From positions 310,001 to 374,000 of the forward strand of contig JBDSLR010000015.1 in assembly GCA_039916305.1 (NCBI GenBank): DNA of 64,000 nucleotides, given 5' to 3'. Made by a program: the position numbers and the translations under genes. This DNA comes from JACMLD01 sp039916305. GTDB taxonomy: Bacteria; Bacteroidota; Bacteroidia; Chitinophagales; Chitinophagaceae. Below are positions 51,034 to 59,984 of this stretch, one piece after another (within the stretch, counting starts at the first letter, position 1; every line of letters begins with the position of its first letter). The notes under the pieces are model-generated. The model ran no database searches, had not been told where the DNA came from, and saw only the letters and a list, made by a program, of their open reading frames with translations.

Positions 51034-51591
51034 ATGGTAGCGACCCGTGTGACCACAAACGATGAGTTACAACAAATTCTTGATTTGCAACAGCACAACC
51101 TGCGTGGTGTACACAGTGAACTGAAAGAAAAAGAACAGGGCTTTCTCACCGTAACGCACAGCATGCAAAAACTGCAGCAGATGCACCGGATGGAACCCAG
51201 CATAATTGTAAAGGACCATGATGCAGTAGCCGGCTATGCACTGGTTATGCCAAAAGAATGCAGTACTATCATACCGGAGCTGTTTACGCTGTTTGAAGGA
51301 CTTGATAAACTGCATTATAAAGGTAAAGCGCTTACCGCATACAGGTTTTATGTAATGGGACAGATCTGTGTAGGCGCGGCATACCGTGGCAGGGGTGTGT
51401 TTGATATGCTCTATCACAAACACCGGGAGTCACTGGCGGAGAAATATGATTTTGTTATTACGGAAATAGCTACCCGTAATACCAGGTCTATGCGGGCACA
51501 CGAAAGGGTAGGGTTTAAGATACTGCATATCCACCGGGATGAGCTGGATGAATGGGCGGTAGTATTGTGGGACTGGAACGAAAAAACATGA
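51034..51591 (+). CDS. GNAT-family N-acetyltransferase
   Basis: The 185-residue protein is a single GNAT domain. The N-terminal region (about 1-30) includes LQQILDLQQHNLRGV. The acetyl-CoA loop is VGAAYRGRGVFDMLYHKHRE (about 110-130), followed by FVITEIATRNTRSMRAHERVGFKILHI, a conserved end of the fold. It transfers acetyl from acetyl-CoA to an amine; the acceptor is unknown. It lies 102 bases after the mutase gene and 117 before the amidohydrolase on the same strand, but separate transcription is possible. Confidence 0.88.
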   Translation: MVATRVTTNDELQQILDLQQHNLRGVHSELKEKEQGFLTVTHSMQKLQQMHRMEPSIIVKDHDAVAGYALVMPKECSTIIPELFTLFEGLDKLHYKGKALTAYRFYVMGQICVGAAYRGRGVFDMLYHKHRESLAEKYDFVITEIATRNTRSMRAHERVGFKILHIHRDELDEWAVVLWDWNEKT

Positions 51592-51708
51592 AGATTAAAA
51601 CACCGCGCATTGGAAATAAAATAACGCAGGCTGTACTGTATTGCTGATGAAATCAGCCACCGCACAACCAGACATTTTTCATATATTCATTGATATAACC
51701 AACACTAC

Positions 51709-53049
51709 ATGAGCAAACCATTATTTACCTGCCTCACAGGCATTGGATTATTATGCTTTACTGCATCCTTTGCACAGACCCTGCAACAACAGATCGATCA
51801 AAAATCAAAAACTGAATTAAGCAAAGTAATTGAGTGGCGCCGCTGGCTGCACCAGCATCCTGAGTTGGGTAACCGGGAATTTAAAACTGCAGAGTTGATT
51901 GCCAAGCACCTGAGAAGCCTGGGCTTGGAAGTAAAAACAGGCGTAGCAAAAACAGGCGTAGTTGGTATATTGAAAGGAGGCAAACCCGGCCCCGTGGTAG
52001 CCTTGCGTGCTGATATGGATGCACTACCCGTATACGAAAGAGTGAACCTTCCCTTTGCTTCTAAAGATTCAGCTGATTACATGGGGCAGAAAGTAGCGGT
52101 TATGCATGCCTGTGGGCATGACAGCCATGTAGCTATTTTGATGGGTACTGCAGAAGTGCTGGCATCCATGAAAAAGGACATTGCCGGTACGGTTAAATTT
52201 ATTTTTCAGCCTGCAGAAGAAGGTCCGCCCGGCGAAGAGGAAGGCGGCGCTCCGTTGATGGTAAAGGAAGGCGTGATGGACAATCCAACAGTAGATGCGG
52301 TGTTTGGTTTACATATTTCGTCCCAGACAGAAACCGGTACTATTAAATACAAGGCCGGCCCGTTTATGGCCAGCAGTGACTGGTTTACCATTAAGGTAAA
52401 GGGCAAGCAGGCACATGGTTCACAACCCTGGGGCAGTATTGACCCTATTGTAACGGCAACACAAATAATCAATGGATTGCAAACCATTGTAAGCCGGCAG
52501 GAAAACATTGTAAAAGCGCCTGTCGTGATTACCGTAGGCAAATTTCACAGTGGTGTAAGAAGTAATATTATACCGGAAGAAGCACTGCTGGAAGGAACGA
52601 TCAGAACACTGGATTCGGAAATGCAGAAAGAAGTACATGAACGGATCCGCCGCATGGCAGAGAAAATAGCAGAAGCCAATGGTGCAAAAGTGGAAGTAAG
52701 CATTGATACCAAGACGCTGGTCACGTTTAATGATTCATCGCTGGTGGCCATGATGTTGCCTTCTTTACAAAGAGCAGCAGGCACAGGCAATATTTCCACG
52801 TCGCAATGGACTACCGGTGCAGAAGATTTTTCATTTTTTGGTACAAAAGCACCAGCTTTCTTTTTCAACCTGGGGGGTATGACAAAAGGCGGCAATGCTG
52901 AAAAAGCACCCGGCCACCACACACCTGATTTTTATATTGATGACAGCCAGCTGGACGTGGGTGTAAAAGCTTTCTGCAATATTGTATTTGATTACCCGCA
53001 GGCAAAGGCGGGTGCCGGTAAAACGGAAACAAAGAAAAAAGGATTTTAA
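51709..53049 (+). CDS. Secreted M20-family amidohydrolase
   Basis: The 446-residue enzyme has a signal peptide (about 1-22, ending ASFAQ), which is a departure from the usually cytoplasmic M20D enzymes. RRWLHQHPELGNREFKTAELI begins the domain, and ALRADMDALPVYE and MHACGHDSHVAILMG hold the metal-binding Asp/His. QPAEEGPPGEEEGG carries the catalytic Glu. The dimerisation domain follows (WFTIKVKGKQAHGSQPWGSI), and PGHHTPDFYIDD has the last His. It belongs to the aminoacylase/carboxypeptidase Ss1/IAA-amino-acid hydrolase (M20D) group, hydrolysing N-acyl or peptide amides, probably in the periplasm. A perfect 11-bp terminator hairpin lies 86 bases after its stop. Confidence 0.92.
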   Translation: MSKPLFTCLTGIGLLCFTASFAQTLQQQIDQKSKTELSKVIEWRRWLHQHPELGNREFKTAELIAKHLRSLGLEVKTGVAKTGVVGILKGGKPGPVVALRADMDALPVYERVNLPFASKDSADYMGQKVAVMHACGHDSHVAILMGTAEVLASMKKDIAGTVKFIFQPAEEGPPGEEEGGAPLMVKEGVMDNPTVDAVFGLHISSQTETGTIKYKAGPFMASSDWFTIKVKGKQAHGSQPWGSIDPIVTATQIINGLQTIVSRQENIVKAPVVITVGKFHSGVRSNIIPEEALLEGTIRTLDSEMQKEVHERIRRMAEKIAEANGAKVEVSIDTKTLVTFNDSSLVAMMLPSLQRAAGTGNISTSQWTTGAEDFSFFGTKAPAFFFNLGGMTKGGNAEKAPGHHTPDFYIDDSQLDVGVKAFCNIVFDYPQAKAGAGKTETKKKGF

Positions 53050-53134
53050 CTTTTGCAATGGCCAAAGCAATTTGCCGATCGGCTGATGGCTTTATAATTA
53101 AATAAGACAGGAGTACTGATTATAGTTTTAAATA

Positions 53135-53166
53135 AACAAAGAGCCCTCGTTTGATGGCTCTTTGTT
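53135..53166 (+). terminator. Intrinsic terminator of the amidohydrolase gene
   Basis: AACAAAGAGCC (53135-53145) pairs perfectly with GGCTCTTTGTT (53156-53166), loop of 10 bases, followed by TTATTG. The A/T-rich outer ends supply a T-run on the plus strand. Confidence 0.8.
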
Positions 53167-53340
53167 TTATTGCTCAGAAAGAATAGTTGTTTGAAAAGTA
53201 CAGCGGTCGGTTTTCTGAGTAGGATCAATTGTTTTTAAAGGATACGGATAGGGCATTCAAAGGTTTTACAATTCAGGATAAATGGATAATTGGTTTTCAG
53301 CGGATACAGTAGGGTTTGTTCAGGGGATGGATGAATATGC

Positions 53341-53515
53341 TTTTCGCAGGATTCGGATGCTGACGGTTTTCAAAGGGTTGAACAAAAAATTCTTCTAAGG
53401 ATTTGGATGTTGATTTTTTTCAAAGGGTTGGTTAAAGTTCTTCTGAGGATTTGGATATTCAGGTCTTTAGGGATTTGGAAGGCTTCTTCTAAGGAGTTGG
53501 ATAATCCGTTCTTGC
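53341..53515. repeat. Degenerate tandem repeat of about 48 bases
   Basis: Units at 53341-53389, 53390-53437, 53438-53483 and 53484-about 53515 each begin TTCTTCT (TTTTCGC in the first) and carry GGATTYGGATNNT. The first two also share TTTTCAAAGGGTTG. Weaker GGATACGGATAG and GGATAAATGGATAATTGG copies extend it back to about 53234. No reading frame or CRISPR-type spacers are present. Confidence 0.7.
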
Positions 53516-53827
53516 TGATACAAAGATGCATCGCTTATACCCCCGAATGAAACTAATTCGGTTTTTGTAATATTTGTGTCGGTAAATAGAATAAAAAAGG
53601 CGATAAAATGAAATGCAATGACCCTGCAAAAGCATTTTCGGATTAAATATTTCTTTGCACTAACCCCCGCTACGTTGAAAAAAGCAACTGCATGTTAACT
53701 GTTTTTTAATACGATAATGTTTGCAGTTGAAGCGCTACTGCTCACAAATCATAGCTCCATAAGTAAAAGTTCTTAGCTAAAGAATATTACTCTTATACCA
53801 GCCTTTGGGTAAGCTGGTAGTGGCGGT

Positions 53828-55000
53828 TTACCGGGCGCTGCTTAAGACAGATTTTTCATAACCCTTGCTATTTACCAGGCGTATAATGCAATTTGATGGT
53901 AGCAGCTTATACAAGTTAAATACAAAAGAATGGTTGCCGGTTGTCACTGTAAAGGACACACGCGTAATGGCCTGGCCGCTGACAGTGTAAAGTGCCGCCT
54001 GGTAACTATCACTGTCGGTAAATATACCGGTTATGTGCAGCTGGTTATTGATGATAACAGTTTTAATGGGAAGCTGGCTGCTTTTTATTTTTACGGTAAC
54101 AATGTTCGAATAGGTGCCTGCACCGGTATTGTTGACAAGGCGTAGCCTGTAAAAGAGTTGTTCAATGCCGGCCAGGGAAGCTGGCAGATCCGTGTAGGCG
54201 TATTTTTTTTCTGCTGCATCCGTCATTTCCGTCACTACAGTTATCATATTAAAATTGATTCCATCTGTGGATCGTTCTACATGGTAACGGTTATTCTTTT
54301 CTGTATGATTTACATACCAGCTTAGCTGCACATTTTCCCCGGCAACGGCTGCTGCAAAAGCGCCAAGCCGGACGGGTAATAAGTAACCAATGCCATTTAC
54401 CCTGATATTATCCATGACCAGCCGGCTGCTTCCACCAGTTCCGGTGCTGCTGTTGTATCCGTAGAGCCTGAATACAACGGTCGTATACATATTGATGAAA
54501 CCGCTTCCGGGCGTAATGCTATAGTCGGCATAATTGTGCGTCATACTGCCGGTAGCAATGTCAGTGGTAAAGCCGTCAAGACTTGAACGCAGCGACCATG
54601 CAGTAGGTCCGCTGCCTGAAGGTGATCCGGTGTTGCTTCTTCTCATCCTTAAAACCAGGTTATTAATATCCAGCTGGTACCCAATAAGTGGCGTCAGGCT
54701 GAATTGCAGGTACATGCCTGTATTGAGTGTACCTGAAGGCCAGCCATTTTCTCCAAAGTATTCGGTTCCTCCATTAAAAGAATGTACCGGCACGCCCGTA
54801 GAAAAGCCTGCTGGAGTAACGGTATTAAATAGTCCGGGTGTACCTGTAAGTATACTGTTGAATGTCCAGTTGGCAATAGTCTGGGCAAGCGTTTTTTGTG
54901 GAAGAAAGCCTGGAATTATCCATAAAATGAATAAAAAATGAAATTTGCTGCGGTAAAGCTTTCTAAACATGTAGGCACAGGTATAGGTATTCTTTTTCAT
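53828..55000 (-). CDS. Secreted T9SS type A protein with one lectin-like domain
   Basis: I take the ATG at 55000 (390 residues; a GTG start at 55015 adds five). A cleavable signal ends near PQKTLAQ. Residues about 40-200 form a beta-sandwich (GTEYFGENGWPSGTL, RLVMDNIRVNGIGY) like a LamG or jelly-roll domain. A fibronectin-like section follows (NVQLSWYVNHTEKNNRYHVE), then the type A T9SS sorting domain (TVSGQAITRVSFTVTTG, ending GYEKSVLSSAR). It is exported by the T9SS to the cell surface. No enzyme motif is visible, so it is likely a structural or binding protein. It is a single gene on the minus strand. Confidence 0.8.
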   Translation of the reverse strand: MKKNTYTCAYMFRKLYRSKFHFLFILWIIPGFLPQKTLAQTIANWTFNSILTGTPGLFNTVTPAGFSTGVPVHSFNGGTEYFGENGWPSGTLNTGMYLQFSLTPLIGYQLDINNLVLRMRRSNTGSPSGSGPTAWSLRSSLDGFTTDIATGSMTHNYADYSITPGSGFINMYTTVVFRLYGYNSSTGTGGSSRLVMDNIRVNGIGYLLPVRLGAFAAAVAGENVQLSWYVNHTEKNNRYHVERSTDGINFNMITVVTEMTDAAEKKYAYTDLPASLAGIEQLFYRLRLVNNTGAGTYSNIVTVKIKSSQLPIKTVIINNQLHITGIFTDSDSYQAALYTVSGQAITRVSFTVTTGNHSFVFNLYKLLPSNCIIRLVNSKGYEKSVLSSAR

Positions 55001-55209
55001 AGGGTTGGATACCACTATGTAACGCTAAATGTTAATACCTATTATATTTTTGAGCTTGATCATGATTAAGAAGATGGATTTTAATACTTATCTGGTAAAA
55101 CTTTGGGGAAATAAATGCCCGTCACGCGCAGGTCGGCGTCACTCGAAGGCCTGAAAAAATGGTATGCTGTTTGGCAGTCAATCATATAATCACCTAAAAA
55201 GACACCAAT

Positions 55210-55419
55210 ATGAAAATGATTGCAGGTATTTTAATCGTGCTTGGTATTGCCATGATTGTATTCAGGGGCTTCAGTGTGCAAACAGAAAAAAAAGTAGTTG
55301 ACCTTGGGCCGGTAGAAATTAATAAGAAAGAGAATAAATGGATTGGCTGGCCTACTTATGCGGGCGCTATCGCCATAGTGGCTGGCGTCGTACTTCTGGT
55401 TGCAGACAAAAAGAGATAG
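55210..55419 (+). CDS. Small two-helix membrane protein
   Basis: This 69-residue protein has two hydrophobic segments: MKMIAGILIVLGIAMIVFRG (1-20) and WPTYAGAIAIVAGVVLLVAD (about 47-66). They are joined by a polar loop (EKKVVDLGPVEINKKENK), with a basic end (KKR). Membrane location is expected with both termini on the same side. No family is assigned. The ATG follows the string CACCAATATGAAA with no clear ribosome binding site. A strong bidirectional terminator lies 68 bases after its stop, shared with the convergent glnS gene. Confidence 0.7.
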   Translation: MKMIAGILIVLGIAMIVFRGFSVQTEKKVVDLGPVEINKKENKWIGWPTYAGAIAIVAGVVLLVADKKR

Positions 55420-55487
55420 CAAGCCGCGGAACCTGCCAGGATTTGAAAGGATACTGGTCAGCAATTATGCGGGTAGGTATATTGAAA

Positions 55488-55523
55488 AAACGCCAATGGA
55501 AATATTATTTTCCATTGGCGTTT
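55488..55523. terminator. Bidirectional intrinsic terminator
   Basis: A 15-base perfect arm (55488-55502, AAACGCCAATGGAAA) pairs with 55509-55523 around a 6-base loop. T-runs follow on both strands (TTTCTGTTTTTAT on plus, TTTTTTC on minus), so it serves both the small gene at 55210 and the convergent glnS. Confidence 0.9.
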
Positions 55524-55542
55524 CTGTTTTTATCAGTAAGTG

Positions 55543-57216
55543 CTATTGTTTTTTATTGGCGTAGGGGTCCTTTAGCGTAACCGTTCTGTTAAAAATCATC
55601 TTTTCTTCATTGCTGTCTTTATCAAGGCAAAAATATCCCTTTCGTAAAAACTGGTAGCGTTCTTTAAAGCTGGCTGTTTTTAGTGCAGGTTCTGCATAGG
55701 CATATTCTATTGTTTGTAATGAGTCCGGGTTGATATAAGTTTTAAAATCACCGGCTTCATTGGCAGGGTCTTCAACTTTAAACAGGCGGTCATACAAACG
55801 CAGTTCGCAACCGATGGCGTGCGGTATACTTACCCAATGCAGGGTTCCCTGTACTTTAAGCCCTGAAGTATCAGACCCACTTTTACTTTCTGGTAAATAT
55901 GTACACTTCAGTTCGGTTATTTTGCCCGTCTCATCTTTTACTACTTCATCGCATTGTATAATGTAAGCACTTTTTAAACGCACTTTCTGACCGGGCGCCA
56001 GGCGGAAAAATTTCTTCGGCGGGTTTTCCATAAAATCTTCCTGCTCTATATACAATTCGCGTCCAAAAGGTATATCGTGGTGCTTTGAATTTGGATCTTC
56101 CGGGTTGTCTTCACCGCTGAATAATTCGGTTTCACCTTCGGGGTAGTTGGTCAATACAATTTTTAGTGGATCAAACACCACCATTCTTCTTGTTGCTATT
56201 TTATTAAGGTGTTCGCGCACGCAGAATTCCAGCAATCCCAGCTCAATTAAATTCTCTCTTTTTGCTACGCCAATCCTGTCGCAGAATTCACGGATGCTTT
56301 CTGGTGTATAACCCCTGCGGCGCAATCCGCTGATGGTTTGCATACGCGGATCATCCCATCCGGAAACGTGTTTTTCATTTACCAGCTGCAGCAGTTTTCG
56401 TTTGCTCATGACCGTATAATTCAGGTTCAGCCTGGCAAACTCATATTGTTTGGAGGGAAATATTTCAAGTTTTTCAATACACCAGTCGTACAGCGGACGA
56501 TGGGGGATAAACTCCAGCGTACAAATAGAATGGGTGATGTTTTCTATTGCATCACTTTGCCCGTGCGCAAAATCATACATGGGGTAGATGCACCAGGCGT
56601 CGCCGGTACGGTGATGATGCGCATGTTTAATTCGGTAGAGCAGGGGGTCACGCAGGTGCATATTGGGCGATGTCATATCAATTCTTGCCCGCAATACTTT
56701 CTCACCGTCTTTATAAGTGCCCGCCCGCATGGCGGCAAACAGTTCAAGGTTTTCTTCCACGCTGCGGTTCGCAAACGCATTGCGTTTACCCGGCTCAGTA
56801 GGTGTACCTTTTTGCGCTGCTATGTCTTCGCTGCTGCTATCATCCACATAAGCCAGCCCTTTCTTTATTAGCTGAACAGCAAATTCATACAGCTTTTCAA
56901 AATAGTCAGAAGCATACAATTCATTGGCCCAGTTAAAACCCAGCCAGCGTACATCTTCTTTGATACTTTCTACATATTCTGTTTCTTCGGTAGCAGGATT
57001 TGTATCGTCAAAACGGAGGTTTGTTTTACCGCCATATTTAAGGGCCAGCCCAAAATTGAGGCAAATGCTTTTAGCATGACCAATATGCAGGTAGCCATTG
57101 GGCTCCGGCGGAAAACGCGTAAGGATGGATTTATATTTACCAGCCTTCAGATCTTCTTCCACAATCTCTTCTATAAAATTGAGTGATTTTTCTTCTTCTT
57201 TTTTAATATCAGTCAT
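55543..57216 (-). CDS. glnS: Glutaminyl-tRNA synthetase
   Basis: GlnRS charges tRNA-Gln with glutamine in the cytoplasm. I start at the ATG at 57216 (557 residues, MTDIKKEEEKSLNFIEEIVE); a longer frame to 57327 adds an unlikely extension. The HIGH motif is in PPEPNGYLHIGHAKSICLNF and the KMSKS-like motif in VMSKRKLLQLV. SVEENLELFAAMRAGTY, HPMYDFAH-type residues (YPMYDFAHGQSDAIENITHS) and the anticodon-binding C-terminal beta barrels (FRLAPGQKVRLKSAYIIQCD) are in place. It is a full-length class I synthetase. Its presence means Gln-tRNA need not be made by the amidotransferase route alone. It is a single gene. Confidence 0.97.
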   Translation of the reverse strand: MTDIKKEEEKSLNFIEEIVEEDLKAGKYKSILTRFPPEPNGYLHIGHAKSICLNFGLALKYGGKTNLRFDDTNPATEETEYVESIKEDVRWLGFNWANELYASDYFEKLYEFAVQLIKKGLAYVDDSSSEDIAAQKGTPTEPGKRNAFANRSVEENLELFAAMRAGTYKDGEKVLRARIDMTSPNMHLRDPLLYRIKHAHHHRTGDAWCIYPMYDFAHGQSDAIENITHSICTLEFIPHRPLYDWCIEKLEIFPSKQYEFARLNLNYTVMSKRKLLQLVNEKHVSGWDDPRMQTISGLRRRGYTPESIREFCDRIGVAKRENLIELGLLEFCVREHLNKIATRRMVVFDPLKIVLTNYPEGETELFSGEDNPEDPNSKHHDIPFGRELYIEQEDFMENPPKKFFRLAPGQKVRLKSAYIIQCDEVVKDETGKITELKCTYLPESKSGSDTSGLKVQGTLHWVSIPHAIGCELRLYDRLFKVEDPANEAGDFKTYINPDSLQTIEYAYAEPALKTASFKERYQFLRKGYFCLDKDSNEEKMIFNRTVTLKDPYANKKQ

Positions 57217-57416
57217 AATGTAGTTGCTTCCTTTACGGGTAGCAAATTTACTGTTTTGCAGGCAGTTAGCCAAAGGCAAGGATGGATGATGCGGACGGGA
57301 GCCAGGCAGGGGCTTTTGTTGTGTCACTCACTTGTACGGTTGTACTTTCATGGGCTGCAGCCTGTATGCGCAATGCCCGGCAAGCACGGGCAGTATTCTA
57401 TATACGTTTGAAGTAC

Positions 57417-57854
57417 TTACACCCGCATATGATCTTCCTGCCAGTCAGTAACCAACTTTTTGATGGCATCCGGACGCAGGTTTTCTGCAATTGTTTTATT
57501 TACCAGCACGGGTAATTCATGATCACCCGCAAAGCGAAGGGCTGCTATTTGTGCAAAGCTGAGTTGTTTTTCAAATGTATCAAATCGGGTTTCGGTTAGC
57601 TGGTAGTAGCGAAGCCGCATTTCAAGTCTTACCGTTCTGTTCTGGTTAGTGAGTGCATAATGCTGGCGCATCATAAAAGAAAGCCACCCAAGTATAAAGG
57701 TTAACCCGGCCATTATCAGCCATGCTTTACTATTTTCCTGATCGGCCAGGTAATTCTTGATGCAAAAGATGAGTACAAAAAGTACTACCGGGTAAAAAAT
57801 AAAATGATGGGGAATATAATAACGGACATGATTTTTGTATTGCTGGGCTGGCAT
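57417..57854 (-). CDS. DUF6526-like inner-membrane protein
   Basis: This 145-residue protein has two hydrophobic segments: FIFYPVVLFVLIFCIKNYL (about 18-37) and AWLIMAGLTFILGWLSFMMR (about 43-63). A conserved soluble tail follows, with NRTVRLEMRLRYYQLTETRF and FAQIAALRFAGDHELPVLVNK (about 72-120). The opening QQYKNHVRYYIPHHFIFYPV and these motifs fit a DUF6526-type family known from Bacteroidota, but the label is tentative. Two membrane helices with a cytoplasmic C-terminal domain are predicted. Its function is unknown. It is an isolated gene upstream of glnS on the same strand, with 200 bases between. Confidence 0.75.
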   Translation of the reverse strand: MPAQQYKNHVRYYIPHHFIFYPVVLFVLIFCIKNYLADQENSKAWLIMAGLTFILGWLSFMMRQHYALTNQNRTVRLEMRLRYYQLTETRFDTFEKQLSFAQIAALRFAGDHELPVLVNKTIAENLRPDAIKKLVTDWQEDHMRV

Positions 57855-58074
57855 CGTACATGGTTTGCAGCAAAGGTTGCAAAATCAATGCCTCAATTGA
57901 TTGTGGCATTGAACGCGTAGTTCCTGCATGCAGGACAGTTTTTTCTCTTGCAAGCTTTATCCGTGCTCAAGTATAAAAAATGTATTTTTTTACCCGATGA
58001 TCCTTTTTGTCGCAGAAAACGCTGCTATTCCAGCAAGCTAACAATAACCGGGAATAATATCCTTGCATCACAGA

Positions 58075-58731
58075 TTAGTCATTGCCACTGGCACCGGGCA
58101 ATCTTTTTCTTACCAGTGTCATCTGGCCACGGTGGTTGGCTTCATGCTCGCATACATGGAACCATTTGCAGTAATTATTGGTTGGTTCGTTGCCAAAGAA
58201 ATGGGGGTCTACTTCAGCCAGCCATTTATCATCTCTTTTTTTAAATTCAGCCAGGCTTTTTTCACGCACTTCTTTTAAAGCAGACAGGTAATAGTCCAGG
58301 TTATTACCTTTGATTTGCTTTCTGCCTTCTTCACCCAGCTCCATCGCGATATTCCATTTTTTCTTATTTGCCTCGCTAAAATCTTTCAGGTTGTAAAAAG
58401 TTAAATCCTGGTAAACAGTTTCCGTAGCAGCCAGGTGCATCAGCATGGCCCCTATGGTATTTGATCTTTGATCCATCAGAAAATCAAGTTCTTCCGGCTT
58501 CAGGTTTTTTACAGCGCGCAGTACACTATCCCTTATCCAGTTCAGCATAGAAACAAAAGTGCCCAGTTGTGGTGAATAGCCTTCCAGCGGACCTATAATA
58601 TTAATGCCTTCCGGTGGCGGAATTGGATTTGCGATACTCATTTGTGGCAGAAAGGCCAGGCCGGTTGCTGCACCCGCAGCAGACAAAATAAAATGCCGGC
58701 GGTTGAATGATTTTTTCTCAGCAGGTTTCAT
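58075..58731 (-). CDS. DinB-family protein with twin-arginine signal
   Basis: The 218-residue protein begins with a twin-arginine-type signal (KKSFNRRHFILSAAGAATGL, followed by AFLPQMSIANP), so it may be exported folded by Tat. The four-helix DinB fold follows, with AMLMHLAATETVYQDLTFYN holding the first His and CEHEANHRGQMTLVRKRLPG the HxxxH. These give a three-histidine metal site as in DinB/YfiT-like thiol-dependent hydrolases or transferases. DinB proteins are usually cytoplasmic and implicated in DNA damage or thiol metabolism, so an exported copy is uncommon. The role is unknown. It lies between a membrane protein gene and the sugar isomerase-like gene, divergent from the latter. Confidence 0.85.
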   Translation of the reverse strand: MKPAEKKSFNRRHFILSAAGAATGLAFLPQMSIANPIPPPEGINIIGPLEGYSPQLGTFVSMLNWIRDSVLRAVKNLKPEELDFLMDQRSNTIGAMLMHLAATETVYQDLTFYNLKDFSEANKKKWNIAMELGEEGRKQIKGNNLDYYLSALKEVREKSLAEFKKRDDKWLAEVDPHFFGNEPTNNYCKWFHVCEHEANHRGQMTLVRKRLPGASGND

Positions 58732-58929
58732 GGTTATTTTTTAATTTTTTCAGGAGAAATGGTTAGATAGCACCCTTATTAAAGATAGTTAAAAGGAGAT
58801 TAACTTTGTAGTGTTTTGCTTTCCTGCCGGTAAAGCTTTCACACTGATTATAAATAAATACCTACCTTAATACGGTCAATCAATCATCAAATGCACGGCA
58901 GATAAATGCCCTGCAGTAAAATAATACAA

Positions 58930-59811
58930 ATGAAAAAAACGATTCTTCCGCTTCTTGTCATCAGCTTGATTTTCACTGCCTGTAATAACAATGCCCCTGC
59001 TGCAAACCAAAGCACGGATACTACCGCCGTTGCTGCTGCAGATCCGGCCAAAGACTGGAAATTTGGAATAGCGCTGTGGACTTTTCATACATTTAATTTT
59101 TCTGCCGGGCTTGATAAAGTAGACAGCGCCGGGGTGCAATACATTGAGCCAAATACGTTCACTAAAACATTGCCTGAGTTAAAAGACTCTTCAATACTAC
59201 AATTGTCGCCCGCCGGCATTGACAAATTAAAAGATCTGATTGCAAAAAGAGGCCTGAAGCTGGAGACGATTTATGTAGCCGGCGACACTACCATACAATC
59301 ATGGGTAAGACAGTTTGAAATTGCTAAACAGGTGGGTGCAAGATATGTAACCGGCGAACCACCGCTGAATTTATGGGACGGTATTGACAGCCTTGCAGGT
59401 GCCTACGGAGTTAAAGTAGCTATTCATGAGCATTGGAAAGGAGTAAGTCATTACTGGAACCCGGATACGGTTTTACTGGCTATAAAAAACCACCCTAATT
59501 TTGGCGCTTGTGCAGATTTGGGCCACTGGCCAAAAAGCGGCATCGATCCATTGGAAGCAGTGAAAAAGCTGGCCGGTCATATACTGGTAGTTCATTTAAA
59601 AGACATCGCAGCTGCCAATGATCCCAAATTAAAAGATGTACCTGTTGGCACCGGCATCGTAAACTTCCCTGCAATCTTTGAAGAGTTGAAGAAGCAAAAC
59701 TTCAGCGGGTATATTTATATAGAACGCGATGCAGAAGATTTGCCAAGTAATCTTCCCTCCGTAATAAATACGGTAAAATATTATAGGGAACAGATTGGTA
59801 AACTTAAATAG
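58930..59811 (+). CDS. Lipoprotein sugar phosphate isomerase/epimerase-like TIM barrel
   Basis: I start at the ATG at 58930 (293 residues). MKKTILPLLVISLIFTAC is a lipoprotein signal with Cys at 18. The barrel (about 45-293) is of the AP_endonuc_2/xylose-isomerase-like type: WKFGIALWTFHTFNF, then GLKLETIYVAG, VGARYVTGEPP, VAIHEHWKGVSHYWNPDT (His-rich), FGACADLGHWPKSGIDPLEA, HILVVHLKD and YIYIERDAEDLP. A divalent metal site with Glu, Asp and His is likely. Such exported proteins often act on sugar-derived keto or imino intermediates, and here the lipid anchor places it outside the cytoplasm. A terminator hairpin follows at 59834-59880. Confidence 0.87.
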   Translation: MKKTILPLLVISLIFTACNNNAPAANQSTDTTAVAAADPAKDWKFGIALWTFHTFNFSAGLDKVDSAGVQYIEPNTFTKTLPELKDSSILQLSPAGIDKLKDLIAKRGLKLETIYVAGDTTIQSWVRQFEIAKQVGARYVTGEPPLNLWDGIDSLAGAYGVKVAIHEHWKGVSHYWNPDTVLLAIKNHPNFGACADLGHWPKSGIDPLEAVKKLAGHILVVHLKDIAAANDPKLKDVPVGTGIVNFPAIFEELKKQNFSGYIYIERDAEDLPSNLPSVINTVKYYREQIGKLK

Positions 59812-59833
59812 AAATAATTTTTCGATAAGCATC

Positions 59834-59880
59834 AGCAACAGGCTACCGTAGTTTCTAAAAAACAATGGTAGCCTGTTGCT
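59834..59880 (+). terminator. Intrinsic terminator-type hairpin after the isomerase-like gene
   Basis: AGCAACAGGCTACC (59834-59847) pairs perfectly with GGTAGCCTGTTGCT (59867-59880), with a 19-base loop, followed by TTTAAAGG. It is 22 bases after the stop of the isomerase-like gene. Confidence 0.7.
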
Positions 59881-59984
59881 TTAAAGGTGCCTGGCAGCAT
59901 TAACACCGCGGATAATGAGCGGTTAACCTCAGATAATGCTGCGTTGTTGGGGAAGCATTAATTTACACGCACAATTGTATCGGT

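Larger units (their letters stand above)
53050..53827. other. 778-base intergenic region with terminator and repeat tract
   Basis: No intact gene is supported. After the amidohydrolase terminator (53135-53166), the DNA from about 53234 to 53515 is filled with GGAT-rich imperfect repeats (annotated at 53341-53515). The last 300 bases hold no gene. A TACCAGC/GCTGGTA inverted repeat (53795-53818) lies just after the stop of the 53828 gene on the minus strand but lacks a T-run. Confidence 0.6.

Noticed and set aside
53341..53515. Considered as a CRISPR array
   Set aside because: Units are imperfect, without unique spacers of constant length, and no cas genes are nearby.
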